DNA of 64,000 bases from Bradyrhizobium cajani. Lineage in GTDB: Bacteria; Pseudomonadota; Alphaproteobacteria; Rhizobiales; Xanthobacteraceae. Of this stretch, positions 9,013 through 18,802 are shown piece after piece (the stretch's first letter is position 1; each line of letters begins with the position of its first letter). The stretch lies in the NCBI RefSeq assembly GCF_009759665.1, contig NZ_WQNE01000002.1:404716-468715 (forward strand). Direction: 5' to 3'. The notes below the pieces were generated by a model that did not search any database, had not been told where the DNA came from, and saw nothing but the letters and a program-made list of their open reading frames with translations. The position numbers and the translations under genes are program-made.

Positions 9013-10254
9013 TCATCCGGACGGAGCGATCTGCGCCAGCGCGCGCAGACGTTCCATGTCGACGACGCGGCCATGGCTGATGACGACACGCGGCGGAGCG
9101 TGGAAGCGAAGCGCCTCGGTGACATCACCCTGATCGAGGATGACGAGATTCGCCGCGCAACCAAGCCCGAGGCCATAGCGTTCCAGATTGATCGCGGTCG
9201 CCGCACGCGTGGTGATCATGTCGTAGAGCGTCTCGCGCTCGCTCTTCCTGGTCATCCACAGCAGATGCGAGGCGAGGAACGCCACCTCCAGCATGTTGTT
9301 GCGGCCGTGCGGATAATAGGCGTCCGAGATGTCGTCCTGGCCGAGGCAGACATTGATGCCGGCGCCCAGAAGCTCCTCGACCCGCGCATGCAGCGGGCCG
9401 GTGTGAGGATTGCTCACGATGCTGACGCGGGCCTTCCCGAGCAGCGCCATCAGCTCGCGGAGGTAGGTCTCGGGATAGAGCGCCATCGCCCGGCAATGAT
9501 GGGCGAGTGCCCGTCCCTCGGCGCCACGCGCGATCACCGCGCGCGCCATCATGTCGAGCGTGCGCATGTCGGGATCGCCGACATCGTCCAGCAGCATCGA
9601 GACGTCGGCGCCGTGCTCGGTCGCCAGGTCGAAGCAGAATTCGACATGGCGGCGCATGTCCTCCTCATTGGCCTCGATCCAGGGAATGCCGCCGACGATA
9701 TCGGCCCCGAGCGCCATCGCCTTGCGCATCAGATCTTCGGCCCCCCGCTCGCGCGACAGACCGTCCTGGGGAAAGGCGACGACCTGGATCTCGACGATGC
9801 CGCGAAATTCCTCGCGGATTGCGAGCAATGCCTTGACGCCTTCGAGCCGGGCCTTGGTGTCGACATCGGCGAAGGCGCGAATATGGAGATTGCCGTGGAG
9901 CGCGGCGAGCGCCACGGCGCGCCGCGCGTTCGGGACGATCCAGGACGCGTCGTAGCCGCTCTTCACGACGGCGGCGAGATCGACCGCCTTCGCCGCCGCG
10001 CTCATGCCGCCGCCCTGATAGGCCTCCAACGCCTCCTCCGACATCATCGGCAGGGTCCAGACCTTGCAGAGGTGCAGGTGCGGATTGACATAGGCCGGCG
10101 TCACCAGACCACCCCCGGCATCTACGACGGATTTCGCGCCGGTTTCAAGCCGGCTGCCGATCGCCGTGATGACGCCGTCGGTGATCGCGATGTCGACGAT
10201 CTCGCGACCGCGCGTACGGGCGTTGGTGACGACGATGTCGGGCAGCCGGGACAT
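9013..10254 (-). CDS. Amidohydrolase family protein (cytosine deaminase/AtzC-like)
   Basis: The 413-residue enzyme has the metal-dependent hydrolase signature: NPHLHLCKVW near residue 57 (HxH metal ligands), a later His in LAHHCRAM, SNPHTGPLH, and the metal-binding Asp in LGQDDISDAYYPHGRNNMLEVA near residue 312. This pattern is that of cytosine deaminase and N-isopropylammelide hydrolase, which hydrolyse amino groups on ring carbons. The position after HLHL is Cys-Lys rather than the more usual Asp-Lys. It ends 10 bases from the convergent LuxR-type gene and is followed upstream by the sensor kinase on the same strand at 27 bases, so it may be read with the two-component genes. The substrate is unknown. 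Confidence 0.87.
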   Translation of the reverse strand: MSRLPDIVVTNARTRGREIVDIAITDGVITAIGSRLETGAKSVVDAGGGLVTPAYVNPHLHLCKVWTLPMMSEEALEAYQGGGMSAAAKAVDLAAVVKSGYDASWIVPNARRAVALAALHGNLHIRAFADVDTKARLEGVKALLAIREEFRGIVEIQVVAFPQDGLSRERGAEDLMRKAMALGADIVGGIPWIEANEEDMRRHVEFCFDLATEHGADVSMLLDDVGDPDMRTLDMMARAVIARGAEGRALAHHCRAMALYPETYLRELMALLGKARVSIVSNPHTGPLHARVEELLGAGINVCLGQDDISDAYYPHGRNNMLEVAFLASHLLWMTRKSERETLYDMITTRAATAINLERYGLGLGCAANLVILDQGDVTEALRFHAPPRVVISHGRVVDMERLRALAQIAPSG

Positions 10255-10281
10255 TGCGAAACTTTCACTCGGTACCCACGC

Positions 10282-11373
10282 TCATGCAAACGCGGTGCCG
10301 GACTGGGACGGCGGCGGAAACTGGAGCCGGACGGTGAGGCCCGGCGCATTGTCATGGAGGACAATCTCGGCGCCATGGAGGCGGGCAACCGCCGCGACCA
10401 GGCTCAGGCCGAGGCCGTTGCCCGGCGTGTAGCGGCTCTGTTCGAGCCGGTAGAAGCGTTTGAAGACCTGGTCCCGCTGGTCGGCGGGAATGCCGGGACC
10501 GTCGTCGGCGATCGCGATCGCCGCACCGCCATCGGCGCTGCGGCAGGTCACGGTCACCGTCCCGCCCTTGCTACCGTGCTTGATCGCATTGTCGACGAGA
10601 TTGGCGACGGCGTCGAACAGCAGGTCGCGGTCGCCTGTGATCGCAACCTCGCGGTCGCCGCCGAGGCTGAGACGGGTCGCGACCTGCTCGGCTGCGGCGT
10701 CGTAGAGCTCGACGACTTCGCCCGCGACCTCGGCGAGGTTGAGGGTCCGGAACGCGCTCCGGCGCGCGCGGGTCTCGATCTCCGAGATCCGGGTGATCGA
10801 GGCGAACATGTGAAGCACCGCGTCGAGATCGGCGATGGTGTCGCCGATCAGCGCCGCGTCGGCCTCGCCGTTGCGTGGGGTGTGATAGGCCTTCTCCAGC
10901 CGGCCGCGCATGCGCGTCAGCGGCGTGCGCAAATCATGGGCAACGTTGTCGCTGACCTGCTTGACCTCGCCCATCAGCGTTTCGATGCGATCGAGCATCT
11001 GGTTGAGGTTTTCCGCGACGCGGTCCCACTCGTCGTTGCTGTCGCGCAGGGGGATGCGCTGATCCAGCCCCGACAGCATGATGGCGCGGCTGGTGGCATT
11101 GATCTGCTCGATACGCCCGACCGTACGCCGTGTCACCAGCACGGCCGCGAGCCCGGCGAGCACCAGAAGCAGAACGGCGACCGCGACCATCGCAAGCTCG
11201 ATCATGCGCGTGAAGGCATCGTGATCGCCGGCGTCGCCGATCCGGCTCTGCACATAGGCGAGCGTGCCGAAATAGACATAGGCCATGATCGCCGCGACGA
11301 TCAGCCCGAACGCCGCGATCGCGATCAGCGCCAGGCGGAAGGTCGAGGAACGGAGCGTCTTAGCCAGGAGCAC
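10282..11373 (-). CDS. Two-component sensor histidine kinase (HAMP, HisKA, HATPase)
   Basis: The 363-residue kinase has one N-terminal transmembrane segment (about residues 14-34) and a second at about 60-82, with a short periplasmic loop. A HAMP linker follows, then the phospho-acceptor box VAHDLRTPLTRMRG, the N box LVDNAIKHGSKGG, G1 IADDGPGIPADQ, the F box VFKRFYR and G2 GNGLGLSLVAAV. The GTG start overlaps the end of the response regulator gene by 14 bases, so the pair is cotranscribed and translationally coupled. The small sensor domain gives no hint of the signal. The glycine-rich secreted protein gene upstream may belong to the same transcript. Confidence 0.93.
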   Translation of the reverse strand: MLLAKTLRSSTFRLALIAIAAFGLIVAAIMAYVYFGTLAYVQSRIGDAGDHDAFTRMIELAMVAVAVLLLVLAGLAAVLVTRRTVGRIEQINATSRAIMLSGLDQRIPLRDSNDEWDRVAENLNQMLDRIETLMGEVKQVSDNVAHDLRTPLTRMRGRLEKAYHTPRNGEADAALIGDTIADLDAVLHMFASITRISEIETRARRSAFRTLNLAEVAGEVVELYDAAAEQVATRLSLGGDREVAITGDRDLLFDAVANLVDNAIKHGSKGGTVTVTCRSADGGAAIAIADDGPGIPADQRDQVFKRFYRLEQSRYTPGNGLGLSLVAAVARLHGAEIVLHDNAPGLTVRLQFPPPSQSGTAFA

Positions 11374-12052
11374 GGAGGCAATATCCGATGCCGCGGATGG
11401 TGTGGATCAGCGGGTAGTCCTGGCTGTCGTCGACCTTGCGGCGGACCCGTCCGACATAGACGTCGATGATGTTCGTGGAGGGGTCGAAATGCAGGTCCCA
11501 GACATGCTGGAGCAGCATGGCGCGGGAGACGACGCGGCCCTCGTTGCGGACGAGATATTCGAGCAGCTGGAATTCCCGCGGCAGCAGCGGAATCTTCCGG
11601 CCGCGGCGGCTCGCGCTGCGCGCGATCAGGTCGATGGCGAGGTCGCCGACCCGCAGAAGCGTCTCCTTGGCAATGGTCTCGCTGCGGCGGCCAAGGGCTT
11701 CCAGGCGCGCCAGGAGCTCGACGAAGGAGAACGGCTTGACGAGGTAATCGTCGCCGCCGGCGCGCAAGCCGCGCACGCGGTCATCGACCTCGCCGAGCGC
11801 GGAGATGATCAGGAAGGGCGCGGCGATGCCGTCATCGCGCAATTGCCGCATCACGGTGATGCCGTCGATGTCGGGCAGCATGCGGTCGATGGTGATCACC
11901 GCATAGTCGCGCGCAACGCCGTGGCTCAGGGCTTCGCGCCCGTTGGCCGCGAGGTCGACCTCGTAACCGGAGGTCGTCAGCTCCTCGACGAGCTGGCCTG
12001 CGGTCTCCGGGTCGTCCTCGACGACCAGAATGCGGCGGTGACCTCCGGTCAT
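11360..12052 (-). CDS. OmpR/PhoB-type response regulator
   Basis: The 230-residue regulator has a receiver domain (ILVVEDDPETAG acidic pocket, phospho-Asp in VITIDRMLPDIDG, Lys in DYLVKPFSF) and a winged-helix DNA-binding domain (LPREFQLLEYLVRNEGRVVS, then DVYVGRVRRKVDD and IRGIGYCL). Phosphotransfer from the overlapping kinase is expected. It is the first gene of the kinase pair and lies 100 bases downstream of the glycine-rich protein gene on the same strand. Target genes are not evident; an operator in the 12.05-12.15 kb gap could not be recognised. Confidence 0.94.
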   Translation of the reverse strand: MTGGHRRILVVEDDPETAGQLVEELTTSGYEVDLAANGREALSHGVARDYAVITIDRMLPDIDGITVMRQLRDDGIAAPFLIISALGEVDDRVRGLRAGGDDYLVKPFSFVELLARLEALGRRSETIAKETLLRVGDLAIDLIARSASRRGRKIPLLPREFQLLEYLVRNEGRVVSRAMLLQHVWDLHFDPSTNIIDVYVGRVRRKVDDSQDYPLIHTIRGIGYCLRAPG

Positions 12053-12152
12053 GCAAAACTCCGCGCGACGATCGCCACCAGACTATCCCGTTCCGGGGCT
12101 GAGCGGAACTGCCCGATGGCGATCGCGACAATGGTGCGGTAGGGCGATGCGA

Positions 12153-12680
12153 CTACCAATAGTCTCCGCACACATTGACCCATTGCCACCCATAGGCTGT
12201 CCAGCTCCTCTGCCAGCAGCCGTCGTCATAATAGTTGGCATAGCTGGCATAGAAGAACGGCGCGCCGGCGAAAGCGAACCGGTTGAAGCGGTGACGGTGG
12301 AAGAAGGCATGGCGGCCGATGAAGGGCCTGCCGTGCCAGCCCGGGCCAGCAAACCGCGGGCCGAAGGCGGCGCGGGTCGCTAATGGTGCACCGGCAAAGC
12401 GCGGCCCCATGGCAGCACGGGCGGCCATTGGCGAACCGGCGAAGCGGGCGCCACCGAAACGAGCACCGCCCATGCCGCCAAATCGCATGCCGCCGCCACC
12501 CATGCCGCCACCGCCGACATGCATCCCGCCGCCACCGAAGTGGCCACCGCCGCCGAAATGGCCGCCACCGCCAAAGCCGCCATGGCCGCCGCCGCCGCCA
12601 CGTGCGAGCACCGGCGAAGCAACCGCCATCGCTGCTACAATCATCGTCGCGGTGAGGCCTTTGAGAAGCCTGTTGTTCAT
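12153..12680 (-). CDS. Secreted glycine/histidine-rich protein of unknown function
   Basis: The 175-residue product starts with a signal peptide (MNNRLLKGLTATMIVAAMAVASPVLA) and continues with a repeat tract of FGGGGH units (about residues 28-70), a middle with three copies of a unit ending GPRFAG, and an aromatic C-terminus rich in His, Phe, Tyr and Trp. Two Cys are present near the end. It resembles small exported proteins that genome annotations of Bradyrhizobium sometimes name sulfur-globule-like; no function is established from the sequence. His and Cys clusters could bind metal. An AGGAGGA ribosome site precedes the ATG. The two-component genes lie 100 bases downstream. Confidence 0.8.
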   Translation of the reverse strand: MNNRLLKGLTATMIVAAMAVASPVLARGGGGGHGGFGGGGHFGGGGHFGGGGMHVGGGGMGGGGMRFGGMGGARFGGARFAGSPMAARAAMGPRFAGAPLATRAAFGPRFAGPGWHGRPFIGRHAFFHRHRFNRFAFAGAPFFYASYANYYDDGCWQRSWTAYGWQWVNVCGDYW

Positions 12681-12820
12681 CGAAACGTCCTCCTTGCAGC
12701 GCGGCAGTCTGCGTGCCGCGCGAGGAGGATTAGATGAGGAGAACGAGCCCTCTCCTTCAACTTACAAATGCGCCAGATTCTGACGCGGGTGTTAGGGAGG
12801 TGGAGGCCCACTCTCTCCTC

Positions 12821-12899
12821 GTCATTGCGAGCGCAGCGAAGCAATCCAGAATCCCTCCGCGGAAAGACTCTGGATTGCTTCGCTGCGCTCGCAATGACG
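12821..12899. repeat. Extragenic palindrome (GTCATTGCGAGCGCAGCGAAG type)
   Basis: Two nearly perfect arms of about 33 bases, beginning GTCATTGCGAGCGCAGCG and ending with its complement, enclose a short loop around TCCGCGGAAAGA. This is the well-known layout of a rhizobial intergenic palindrome. It lies in a 342-base gap between the glycine-rich gene and tex; no gene is seen in the gap. Confidence 0.85.
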
Positions 12900-12941
12900 A
12901 CGTGGATAGAACTTTCCGTAAGTCGAGTAGCTCGACGCGCG

Positions 12942-13016
12942 GACGGCTCCCCCTCACCCGGAATCCGCGCTGCGCGCGAATTCCGACCTCTCCCCGCTGA
13001 AGGGCGGGGAGAGATT
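12942..13016. repeat. Extragenic repeat (CTCTCCCC...GGGGAGAG type)
   Basis: The segment with CCCCTCACCCGGAATC and CTCTCCCCGCTGAAGGGCGGGGAGAG contains a short strong hairpin just after the tex stop codon. Related text (CCCCGCTTGCGGGGAGAGG and GTGAGGGGGA) occurs at 58826-58972. On the minus strand it could end the tex transcript, though there is no T-run. Confidence 0.6.
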
Positions 13017-13022
13017 AAGACA

Positions 13023-15356
13023 TCACACGCGCTTGCCGTTGCTCTTCTCGGCCGCGCGGCGCATGGCTTCGGCGAGAGCGCCGCCGCCGGAGGATTCCTG
13101 CTTGCGCGGTGCGGACGAAGTCATGCGGTTGGCATTGCGTGAATTGTCGCGCTGCATGCCGGGCGCGTCCTTCTTGGCACCGACCTCGTCGTCGAGCCGC
13201 AGCGTCAGCGAGATGCGCTTGCGCGCGACCTCGAAGTCCAGCACCTTCACCTTGACGATGTCGCCGGGCTTCACCACCTCGCGCGGATCCTTGATGTAGT
13301 TCTTGGACATCGCGGAGATGTGCACGAGGCCGTCCTGGTGCACGCCGATGTCGACGAAGGCGCCGAAGGCGGCGACGTTGGTCACGGTGCCCTCGAGGAT
13401 CATGCCCTTCTGGAGATCCTTGATCTCCTCGACGCCCTCCTTGAACACCGCCGCCTTGAACGCCGGACGCGGGTCGCGGCCGGGCTTCTCGAGCTCGCGC
13501 AGGATGTCGGTGACGGTCGGCAGACCGAAGGTCTCGTCGACGAAATCCTTCGGCTTCAGCGTGCGGACGATGTCGCTGCTGCCGATCAGCGCCTTGATGT
13601 CGCTCTTGGTCGCCGCGAGAATCCGGCGCACCACCGGATAGGCTTCCGGATGCACGCCGGAGGCGTCGAGCGGGTCCTCGCCGCCGAGGATGCGCAGGAA
13701 GCCCGCGCACTGCTCGAACGCCTTGGGCCCGAGCCGTGGCACATCCTTGAGCGCCTTGCGCGACTTGAACGGGCCGTTGGCGTCGCGATGCTGCACGATG
13801 CTCTGCGCGAGACCGGAGCCCACGCCCGACACGCGCGCCAGCAGCGGCGCGGAGGCGGTGTTGACGTCAACGCCGACCGCGTTCACGCAGTCTTCGACCA
13901 CGGCATCGAGCGATTTGGCGAGCTTGGCCTGGCCGAGGTCGTGCTGGTACTGGCCGACGCCGATCGCCTTCGGCTCGATCTTGACGAGCTCGGCGAGCGG
14001 GTCCTGGAGCCGTCGCGCAATCGAGACTGCGCCGCGCAACGTGACGTCCAGCCCGGGCAACTCCTGCGAGGCGAAGGCGGAGGCCGAATAGACCGACGCG
14101 CCCGCTTCCGATACCACGATCTTGGTCATCTTCAGTTCGGGCAGCCCCTTGACGAGATCGGTCGCGAGCTTGTCGGTCTCGCGGGAGGCCGTGCCGTTGC
14201 CGATCGCGATCAGCTCGACGCGATGCTTCAGCGCCAGCCTGCCGAGCGTTGCCAGCGACTCGTTCCATTGCCGCTGCGGCTCGTGCGGATAGATCGCGGT
14301 GGTGTCGACCACCTTGCCGGTCGCATCGATCACCGCGACCTTGACGCCGGTGCGGTAGCCGGGATCGAGCCCCATGGTGACGCGGGTGCCGGCCGGCGCT
14401 GCCAGCAGCAGGTCGCGCAGGTTCGAAGCGAACACGCGCACGGCCTCGGTCTCGGCCGCATTCCACAGCCGCATCCGCAGGTCGATGTTGAGATGCACCT
14501 GGATCTTGGTGCGCCAGGCCCAGCGCACGGTGTCGATCAGCCAGCGGTCGCCGGCGCGCTTGAGGTCGGCGATGCCGAACCGCTTCATGATCTTCAGTTC
14601 ATAGGCGCCCGGCACGCCCGGCGGCGGTGCCTCGGCCTCGGCCTGGATCTGCAGATCGAGGATCTCTTCCTTTTCGCCGCGGAACATCGCGAGGATGCGG
14701 TGCGAGGGCAGCTTCGTCAGCGGCTCGGAGAAATCGAAATAGTCGGCGAACTTCTCGCCCTCGGTCTTCTTGCCGTCGCGCACCTTGGAAGCCATGCGCG
14801 CATTGGTCCACATCTCCTCGCGCAGTGCGCCGATCAGGTCGGCGTCCTCGTCGAAGCGTTCGACCAGGATGGCGCGGGCGCCGTCGAGTGCGGCAGCGGC
14901 GTCGGCAACGCCCTTCTCGGCATTGATGAAGCTTTCTGCCACGACCTTCGGATCGTTGCCGGGCTCCGCCATCAGCTGATTGGCGAGCGGCTCGAGGCCG
15001 GCTTCCTTGGCGATCTCGGCCTTGGTGCGGCGCTTCGGCTTGAATGGCAGATAGATGTCCTCGAGGCGCGCCTTGCTGTCGGCAGCGAGAATGGTGGCTT
15101 CCAGCGCAGCGTCGAGCTTGCCCTGCTCGCGGACCGATTCAAGGATGGCCTTGCGGCGGTCCTCGAGCTCGCGCAGATAGACCAGCCGCTCCTCCAGCGT
15201 ACGCAATTGCGCGTCGTCGAGCGCACCGGTCGCTTCCTTGCGGTAGCGGGCGATGAAGGGAACCGTGGCGCCGCCATCGAGCAGCGTTACCGCCGCTTCG
15301 ACCTGCTCCGCACGAACCCCAAGCTCCTGCGCAATCTTCAGGTTGATATTTGCCAC
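13023..15356 (-). CDS. tex: Tex family RNA-binding transcription accessory protein
   Basis: The 777-residue protein has the full Tex architecture: an N-terminal helical region with [17 protein letters not shown], a YqgF/RNase H-like domain around residues 325-450 ([17 protein letters not shown]), helix-hairpin-helix motifs near residues 500-560 ([17 protein letters not shown]), and a C-terminal S1 RNA-binding domain around 645-715 ([21 protein letters not shown]). A basic low-complexity tail follows. Tex acts in RNA metabolism and transcription, and in several bacteria in virulence-factor or toxin expression. Length is normal. It stands alone, flanked by repeats downstream and an empty 497-base gap upstream. 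Confidence 0.96.
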   Translation of the reverse strand: MANINLKIAQELGVRAEQVEAAVTLLDGGATVPFIARYRKEATGALDDAQLRTLEERLVYLRELEDRRKAILESVREQGKLDAALEATILAADSKARLEDIYLPFKPKRRTKAEIAKEAGLEPLANQLMAEPGNDPKVVAESFINAEKGVADAAAALDGARAILVERFDEDADLIGALREEMWTNARMASKVRDGKKTEGEKFADYFDFSEPLTKLPSHRILAMFRGEKEEILDLQIQAEAEAPPPGVPGAYELKIMKRFGIADLKRAGDRWLIDTVRWAWRTKIQVHLNIDLRMRLWNAAETEAVRVFASNLRDLLLAAPAGTRVTMGLDPGYRTGVKVAVIDATGKVVDTTAIYPHEPQRQWNESLATLGRLALKHRVELIAIGNGTASRETDKLATDLVKGLPELKMTKIVVSEAGASVYSASAFASQELPGLDVTLRGAVSIARRLQDPLAELVKIEPKAIGVGQYQHDLGQAKLAKSLDAVVEDCVNAVGVDVNTASAPLLARVSGVGSGLAQSIVQHRDANGPFKSRKALKDVPRLGPKAFEQCAGFLRILGGEDPLDASGVHPEAYPVVRRILAATKSDIKALIGSSDIVRTLKPKDFVDETFGLPTVTDILRELEKPGRDPRPAFKAAVFKEGVEEIKDLQKGMILEGTVTNVAAFGAFVDIGVHQDGLVHISAMSKNYIKDPREVVKPGDIVKVKVLDFEVARKRISLTLRLDDEVGAKKDAPGMQRDNSRNANRMTSSAPRKQESSGGGALAEAMRRAAEKSNGKRV

Positions 15357-15853
15357 GCGAGAATCCTTCTATCCAGGCACGCAACGCGGGGGCGAACCAC
15401 CGGCTGCGGGACGCCGCTTATGGACCAACCAAGGTTGATTCATCAAGGTGCGGTGCACAACCGTCGACAGAGGATTTTTTTCTTGCGTCGATGCGATCTC
15501 GCCACATTCGTTCGGGTGCGGCAGACAGGGGACAATAGCCCCTCATCCGGCGAGACGAACCAATGGCGCAACGCGGTGCTCGGAAACTCGCCGTCGTCGG
15601 CGAGCGAGTTCGCGATCGGGCATGTAATGAACGATGCCGCAGCCGCGGCGATGTCGGCGTCGGAGAGCTGGTCCCGGCATCGCAACGCTGGCAGCCGGGG
15701 ACCGGCGGACCGGGTTGCAGCGACCGCACGGCTCTCTCTTTGATAGGATTACCTCTCCGTCCCATGCAACCCTGCCCCTCGCGCCGGCTCGGTTGATTCA
15801 GGCGGGCCCTTGCGAAAGGAAGGTAACGCCGCATCAAGGAGATTTGGACTTTC
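15357..15853. other. Gene-free gap of 497 bases between divergent tex and amidase genes
   Basis: No convincing gene, RNA or repeat was recognised. The region is less regular in codon use than its neighbours, and short open frames on both strands overlap without ribosome sites. It must hold the promoters for tex (leftward) and the amidase (rightward); AAGGAGA precedes the amidase ATG. A decayed gene cannot be excluded. Confidence 0.5.
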
Positions 15854-17323
15854 ATGACTTTGCCGATGAGCTGGAATGAATGGGCGCAGCACGACGGCGT
15901 GGCGCTGGCCGCCCGCGTCCGCAAGGGCGAGCTGACGGCAAACGAGCTGGCGCGGCAGGCCGCTGCGGGCGTCGCCAAGGTCAATCCGGCGCTGTCGGGC
16001 GTGGTCGAGCTGTTCGACGACGTGATCGCCGATCCCGCCAAGGATGGCGCCAATCTCTCCGGCCCGTTCGCCGGCCTGCCCTTCCTGATGAAGGATCTGG
16101 GACCGACCATGAAGGGCCGGCTCCAGGAGATGGGCTCGCTGCTGATGCGCGGCAATCGCGCCCCAGCCGACACGTTCCTGACCGGTAAATTCCGCCAGGC
16201 TGGCCTCAACCTGATCGGACGCACCACGACGCCGGAATTCGGCGTGTGCAGCTCGGCCGACAATCCGGCCGTCTACGTCACGCGCAATCCCTGGAATACC
16301 GACTACACCACCTGCGGCTCGTCCGCTGGCAGCGCCGCGATGGTCGCCGCCGGCGTGGTGCCGATCGCACATGCGACCGATGGCGGCGGTTCGATCCGCA
16401 TTCCCGCTGGCGTCAACGGCAATATCGGCCTGAAGGTCTCGCGCGGCGTGTTCTCGCTCGCCCCGCACATGTCCGATCTCACCGGTCTCGTCTCGATCCA
16501 GGGCTGCCAGTCGCGCTCGGTGCGCGACACCGCTGCCTTCGTCGATCATGCCCGCGGGCCGGCGCCGGGCGAGTTCATGCCGTTCTGGACCACGGCGCAG
16601 CCCTATTCCGAGATGATCAAGCGCGATCCTTCAAAGCTTCGCATCGCGCTGTCGCACACATGGGGCGACTACACCGCGACGCCAGAGATCGCAGCCGAGC
16701 TGGAGAAGGCCGGCCGCTTCCTCGAGGGACTCGGCCATCACGTCGACTACGCGCTGCCCGAGCTCGATTTCCGCGCTGCCTTTGCGGCGCAGACAACCTG
16801 CTACATCTCGAATTTCGCGGTGGTGATCTCCAACATGCTGGCCGCGCGCGGGCTGGAGAAGCCGCCGGAAGATCTGATCGAGCCCATGAACATCCGGATC
16901 TGGGAAGCCGGCCGGCACACGAGCTTCGCCGAGCGGGCGAAGATGCAGGGCGTGTTCAACACCACGTCACGCGGCTTCGGCGCGTTCTTCGAGCAGTGGG
17001 ACGTGATCCTGACGCCGATCACCGCGCTGCCGACGCCGAAGGTCGGCACCAAGGAATATCTCACGATCTCCGACAATCCCGATGTGCTCGACTGGTTCGG
17101 CAATCTCTGGCGCTTCTTCGCCTTCACGCCGCTCGCCAATCTCTGCGGCATGCCGGCGATCTCGATGCCGATGGCGAGCCAGGAGCACGGCCTGCCGCTC
17201 GGCATCCAGGCCATCGCCAAGCAGGCCAATGACGGCCTCCTGCTGCAACTCGCCGCCCAGATCGAGCGCGCGCTCGACGGCAAGTGGAACGGCGGCAGGA
17301 AGCCGAAGGTGCATGTGGGCTGA
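15854..17323 (+). CDS. Amidase signature family amidase
   Basis: The 489-residue enzyme carries the Ser-cisSer-Lys triad: Lys80 in GLPFLMKDLG, cis-Ser157 in TTCGSSAGSAAM, and nucleophile Ser180 in ATDGGGSIRIPAG. The family hydrolyses carboxamides, aryl or fatty amides, or indoleacetamide in the cytoplasm. An AAGGAGA site sits just upstream of the ATG, so the start is well supported. No partner gene follows on the same strand. The C-terminal LCGMPAISMPM is typical. Sequence alone does not separate an indoleacetamide hydrolase from a general amidase. Confidence 0.93.
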   Translation: MTLPMSWNEWAQHDGVALAARVRKGELTANELARQAAAGVAKVNPALSGVVELFDDVIADPAKDGANLSGPFAGLPFLMKDLGPTMKGRLQEMGSLLMRGNRAPADTFLTGKFRQAGLNLIGRTTTPEFGVCSSADNPAVYVTRNPWNTDYTTCGSSAGSAAMVAAGVVPIAHATDGGGSIRIPAGVNGNIGLKVSRGVFSLAPHMSDLTGLVSIQGCQSRSVRDTAAFVDHARGPAPGEFMPFWTTAQPYSEMIKRDPSKLRIALSHTWGDYTATPEIAAELEKAGRFLEGLGHHVDYALPELDFRAAFAAQTTCYISNFAVVISNMLAARGLEKPPEDLIEPMNIRIWEAGRHTSFAERAKMQGVFNTTSRGFGAFFEQWDVILTPITALPTPKVGTKEYLTISDNPDVLDWFGNLWRFFAFTPLANLCGMPAISMPMASQEHGLPLGIQAIAKQANDGLLLQLAAQIERALDGKWNGGRKPKVHVG

Positions 17324-17363
17324 AGAGCTGCGATCGCGATGATCTGCGATCGCGCTACCCGCC

Positions 17364-17684
17364 TCAGTTCTTCACCGCCGGGATATCCTCCGCCGGCGGC
17401 TGCTGCTGACCCTGCCGGTACATCGCCAGCGCCTTGTCGAGCGCTTCGCGCAGCGCCAGCGCCGCGGCGACACTGCAACGTAAGTGCGCGGTCTGGACCA
17501 CATCGACCCTGACGGCGGGGCCGACCGGCATCAGCAGGTTCGCGGCGAGCTCGATCTGGATCGCGCCGTTGTGATGGCCGAAGCAGGATGCGCCGTCGAA
17601 ATAGATGATCGGCGCCCGCTCCGAGCTTGAGCTCGAAATGGTGACGGGCCCCTGATTGGTGGCGGGCGTTTCGGGGTCGGTCAT
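17364..17684 (-). CDS. Conserved-looking hypothetical protein, 106 residues
   Basis: The product contains a mostly beta segment (APIIYFDGASCFGHHNGAI, then IELAANLLMPVG), then a helix (CSVAAALALREALDKALAMY) and a Gln/Pro-rich tail. It has no signal peptide or membrane segment. An AAGGAG site lies 6 bases before the ATG, which supports expression. The strand pairing and the HLRCSVAAALALREAL helix look like the small unannotated proteins common in Bradyrhizobium, but I do not recognise a domain. It lies between, and opposite to, the amidase and the thioesterase genes. Confidence 0.7.
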   Translation of the reverse strand: MTDPETPATNQGPVTISSSSSERAPIIYFDGASCFGHHNGAIQIELAANLLMPVGPAVRVDVVQTAHLRCSVAAALALREALDKALAMYRQGQQQPPAEDIPAVKN

Positions 17685-17826
17685 GGGCGCTCCTTACGGC
17701 TAGTCGACGGGCGCTCACCATCGTTGCTTCGGCCCGCTCTGTCGAGGCTAAACCGCCCGGCAGACCTGCCGTGCGACACGTTTTCGGGGTTTTGCGCGAC
17801 GCCCGACACTGGTCTAGAACATCGCC

Positions 17827-18735
17827 ATGTCCAGCACACCTACGACGCTCCCGTTCGAGGAACTCGCCGAGGCCATCAAGGGCCGCCGTTCCGATTACGG
17901 CCATATCAGCGGGCTCCAGCTCGACCGTTTCGCGCCGGGCGAAGCCTGGTCCAGCCTACCCTACCGGCCCGTCTTCGTCGGCGACACCGAGACCGGCGTG
18001 CTGCATGGCGGCGTCGTCACCGCGATGCTGGACGAGAGCTGCGGCATGGCGGTGCAGCTGGCGCTCGACGGCACGCGCGCGATCGCAACCCTCGATTTAC
18101 GGATCGACTACCAGAAACCGGCGACACCCGGCCTCGACATCAAGGCGCATTCAGTCTGCTACCGCACCACGCGCTCGATCGCCTTCGTGCGCTCCACCGC
18201 CTATCAGGAGTCCGAGGACGATCCGGTCGCGACCGCGACCGCCTGCTTCATGATCGGCGCCAACCGCACCAACATGCTCGCCGACCGCAGGATGGATGCG
18301 CGCAGCATCCCGACGCTGGAAGCGCCGGAGGATCCGGACGGCCCGTTCGCGCGCAGCCCGTTCGCGCGCTGCCTCGGCATCCGCCTCAACGACGACGGCA
18401 CGCTGACGATGCCGTTCTCGCCGCAGATCATCGGCAATCCGATCCTGCCCGCGATCCATGGCGGCATGACCGGCGCTTTCCTCGAGACCACCGCGATCGT
18501 CGGCGTGGCGCGCGAACTCGGCACTGCGGCGCCACCCAAGCCGATCGGCCTCACTGTCAACTATCTGCGCTCGGGCCGCGCGCTCGACACCTTCGCCAAC
18601 GTCTCGATCGTGAAGCAGGGCCGGCGCATCGTCGCCTTCGAGGCACGGGCCTGGCAGGATAATGCGAACAAGCCGATCGCCACGGCCTTCGGTCACTTCA
18701 TGCTGCGGCAGGCGCCCGGAAACGACGAGGAATAG
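17827..18735 (+). CDS. PaaI family acyl-CoA thioesterase with two hotdog domains
   Basis: The 302-residue protein has two tandem hotdog folds. The first carries LHGGVVTAMLDESCGMAVQL (about residues 59-78) and the second IHGGMTGAFLETTAIVGVA (about 216-234), each with the HGG motif and an acidic catalytic residue one helix turn later. Such enzymes hydrolyse acyl- or aryl-CoA esters. Most PaaI proteins are single-domain and dimerise, so this is the fused double form. The start at 17827 is preferred because the family alignment begins here. A small membrane protein gene follows after 67 bases on the same strand. Confidence 0.9.
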   Translation: MSSTPTTLPFEELAEAIKGRRSDYGHISGLQLDRFAPGEAWSSLPYRPVFVGDTETGVLHGGVVTAMLDESCGMAVQLALDGTRAIATLDLRIDYQKPATPGLDIKAHSVCYRTTRSIAFVRSTAYQESEDDPVATATACFMIGANRTNMLADRRMDARSIPTLEAPEDPDGPFARSPFARCLGIRLNDDGTLTMPFSPQIIGNPILPAIHGGMTGAFLETTAIVGVARELGTAAPPKPIGLTVNYLRSGRALDTFANVSIVKQGRRIVAFEARAWQDNANKPIATAFGHFMLRQAPGNDEE

Positions 18736-18802
18736 GCGCATTTTACTTGACGGCCGGGGCTCGGGCCACAACGATAGCGCGTTCTCCGCGAGAGGTATTG
18801 GG

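Noticed and set aside
9073..11469. Long open frame on the + strand opposite the amidohydrolase and kinase genes
   Set aside because: It is antisense to two genes with clear family motifs, and its translation has the biased composition expected of an opposite-strand shadow in GC-rich DNA.
13320..15743. Open frame on the + strand opposite tex
   Set aside because: Shadow frame of a well-supported gene; no ribosome site or domain.
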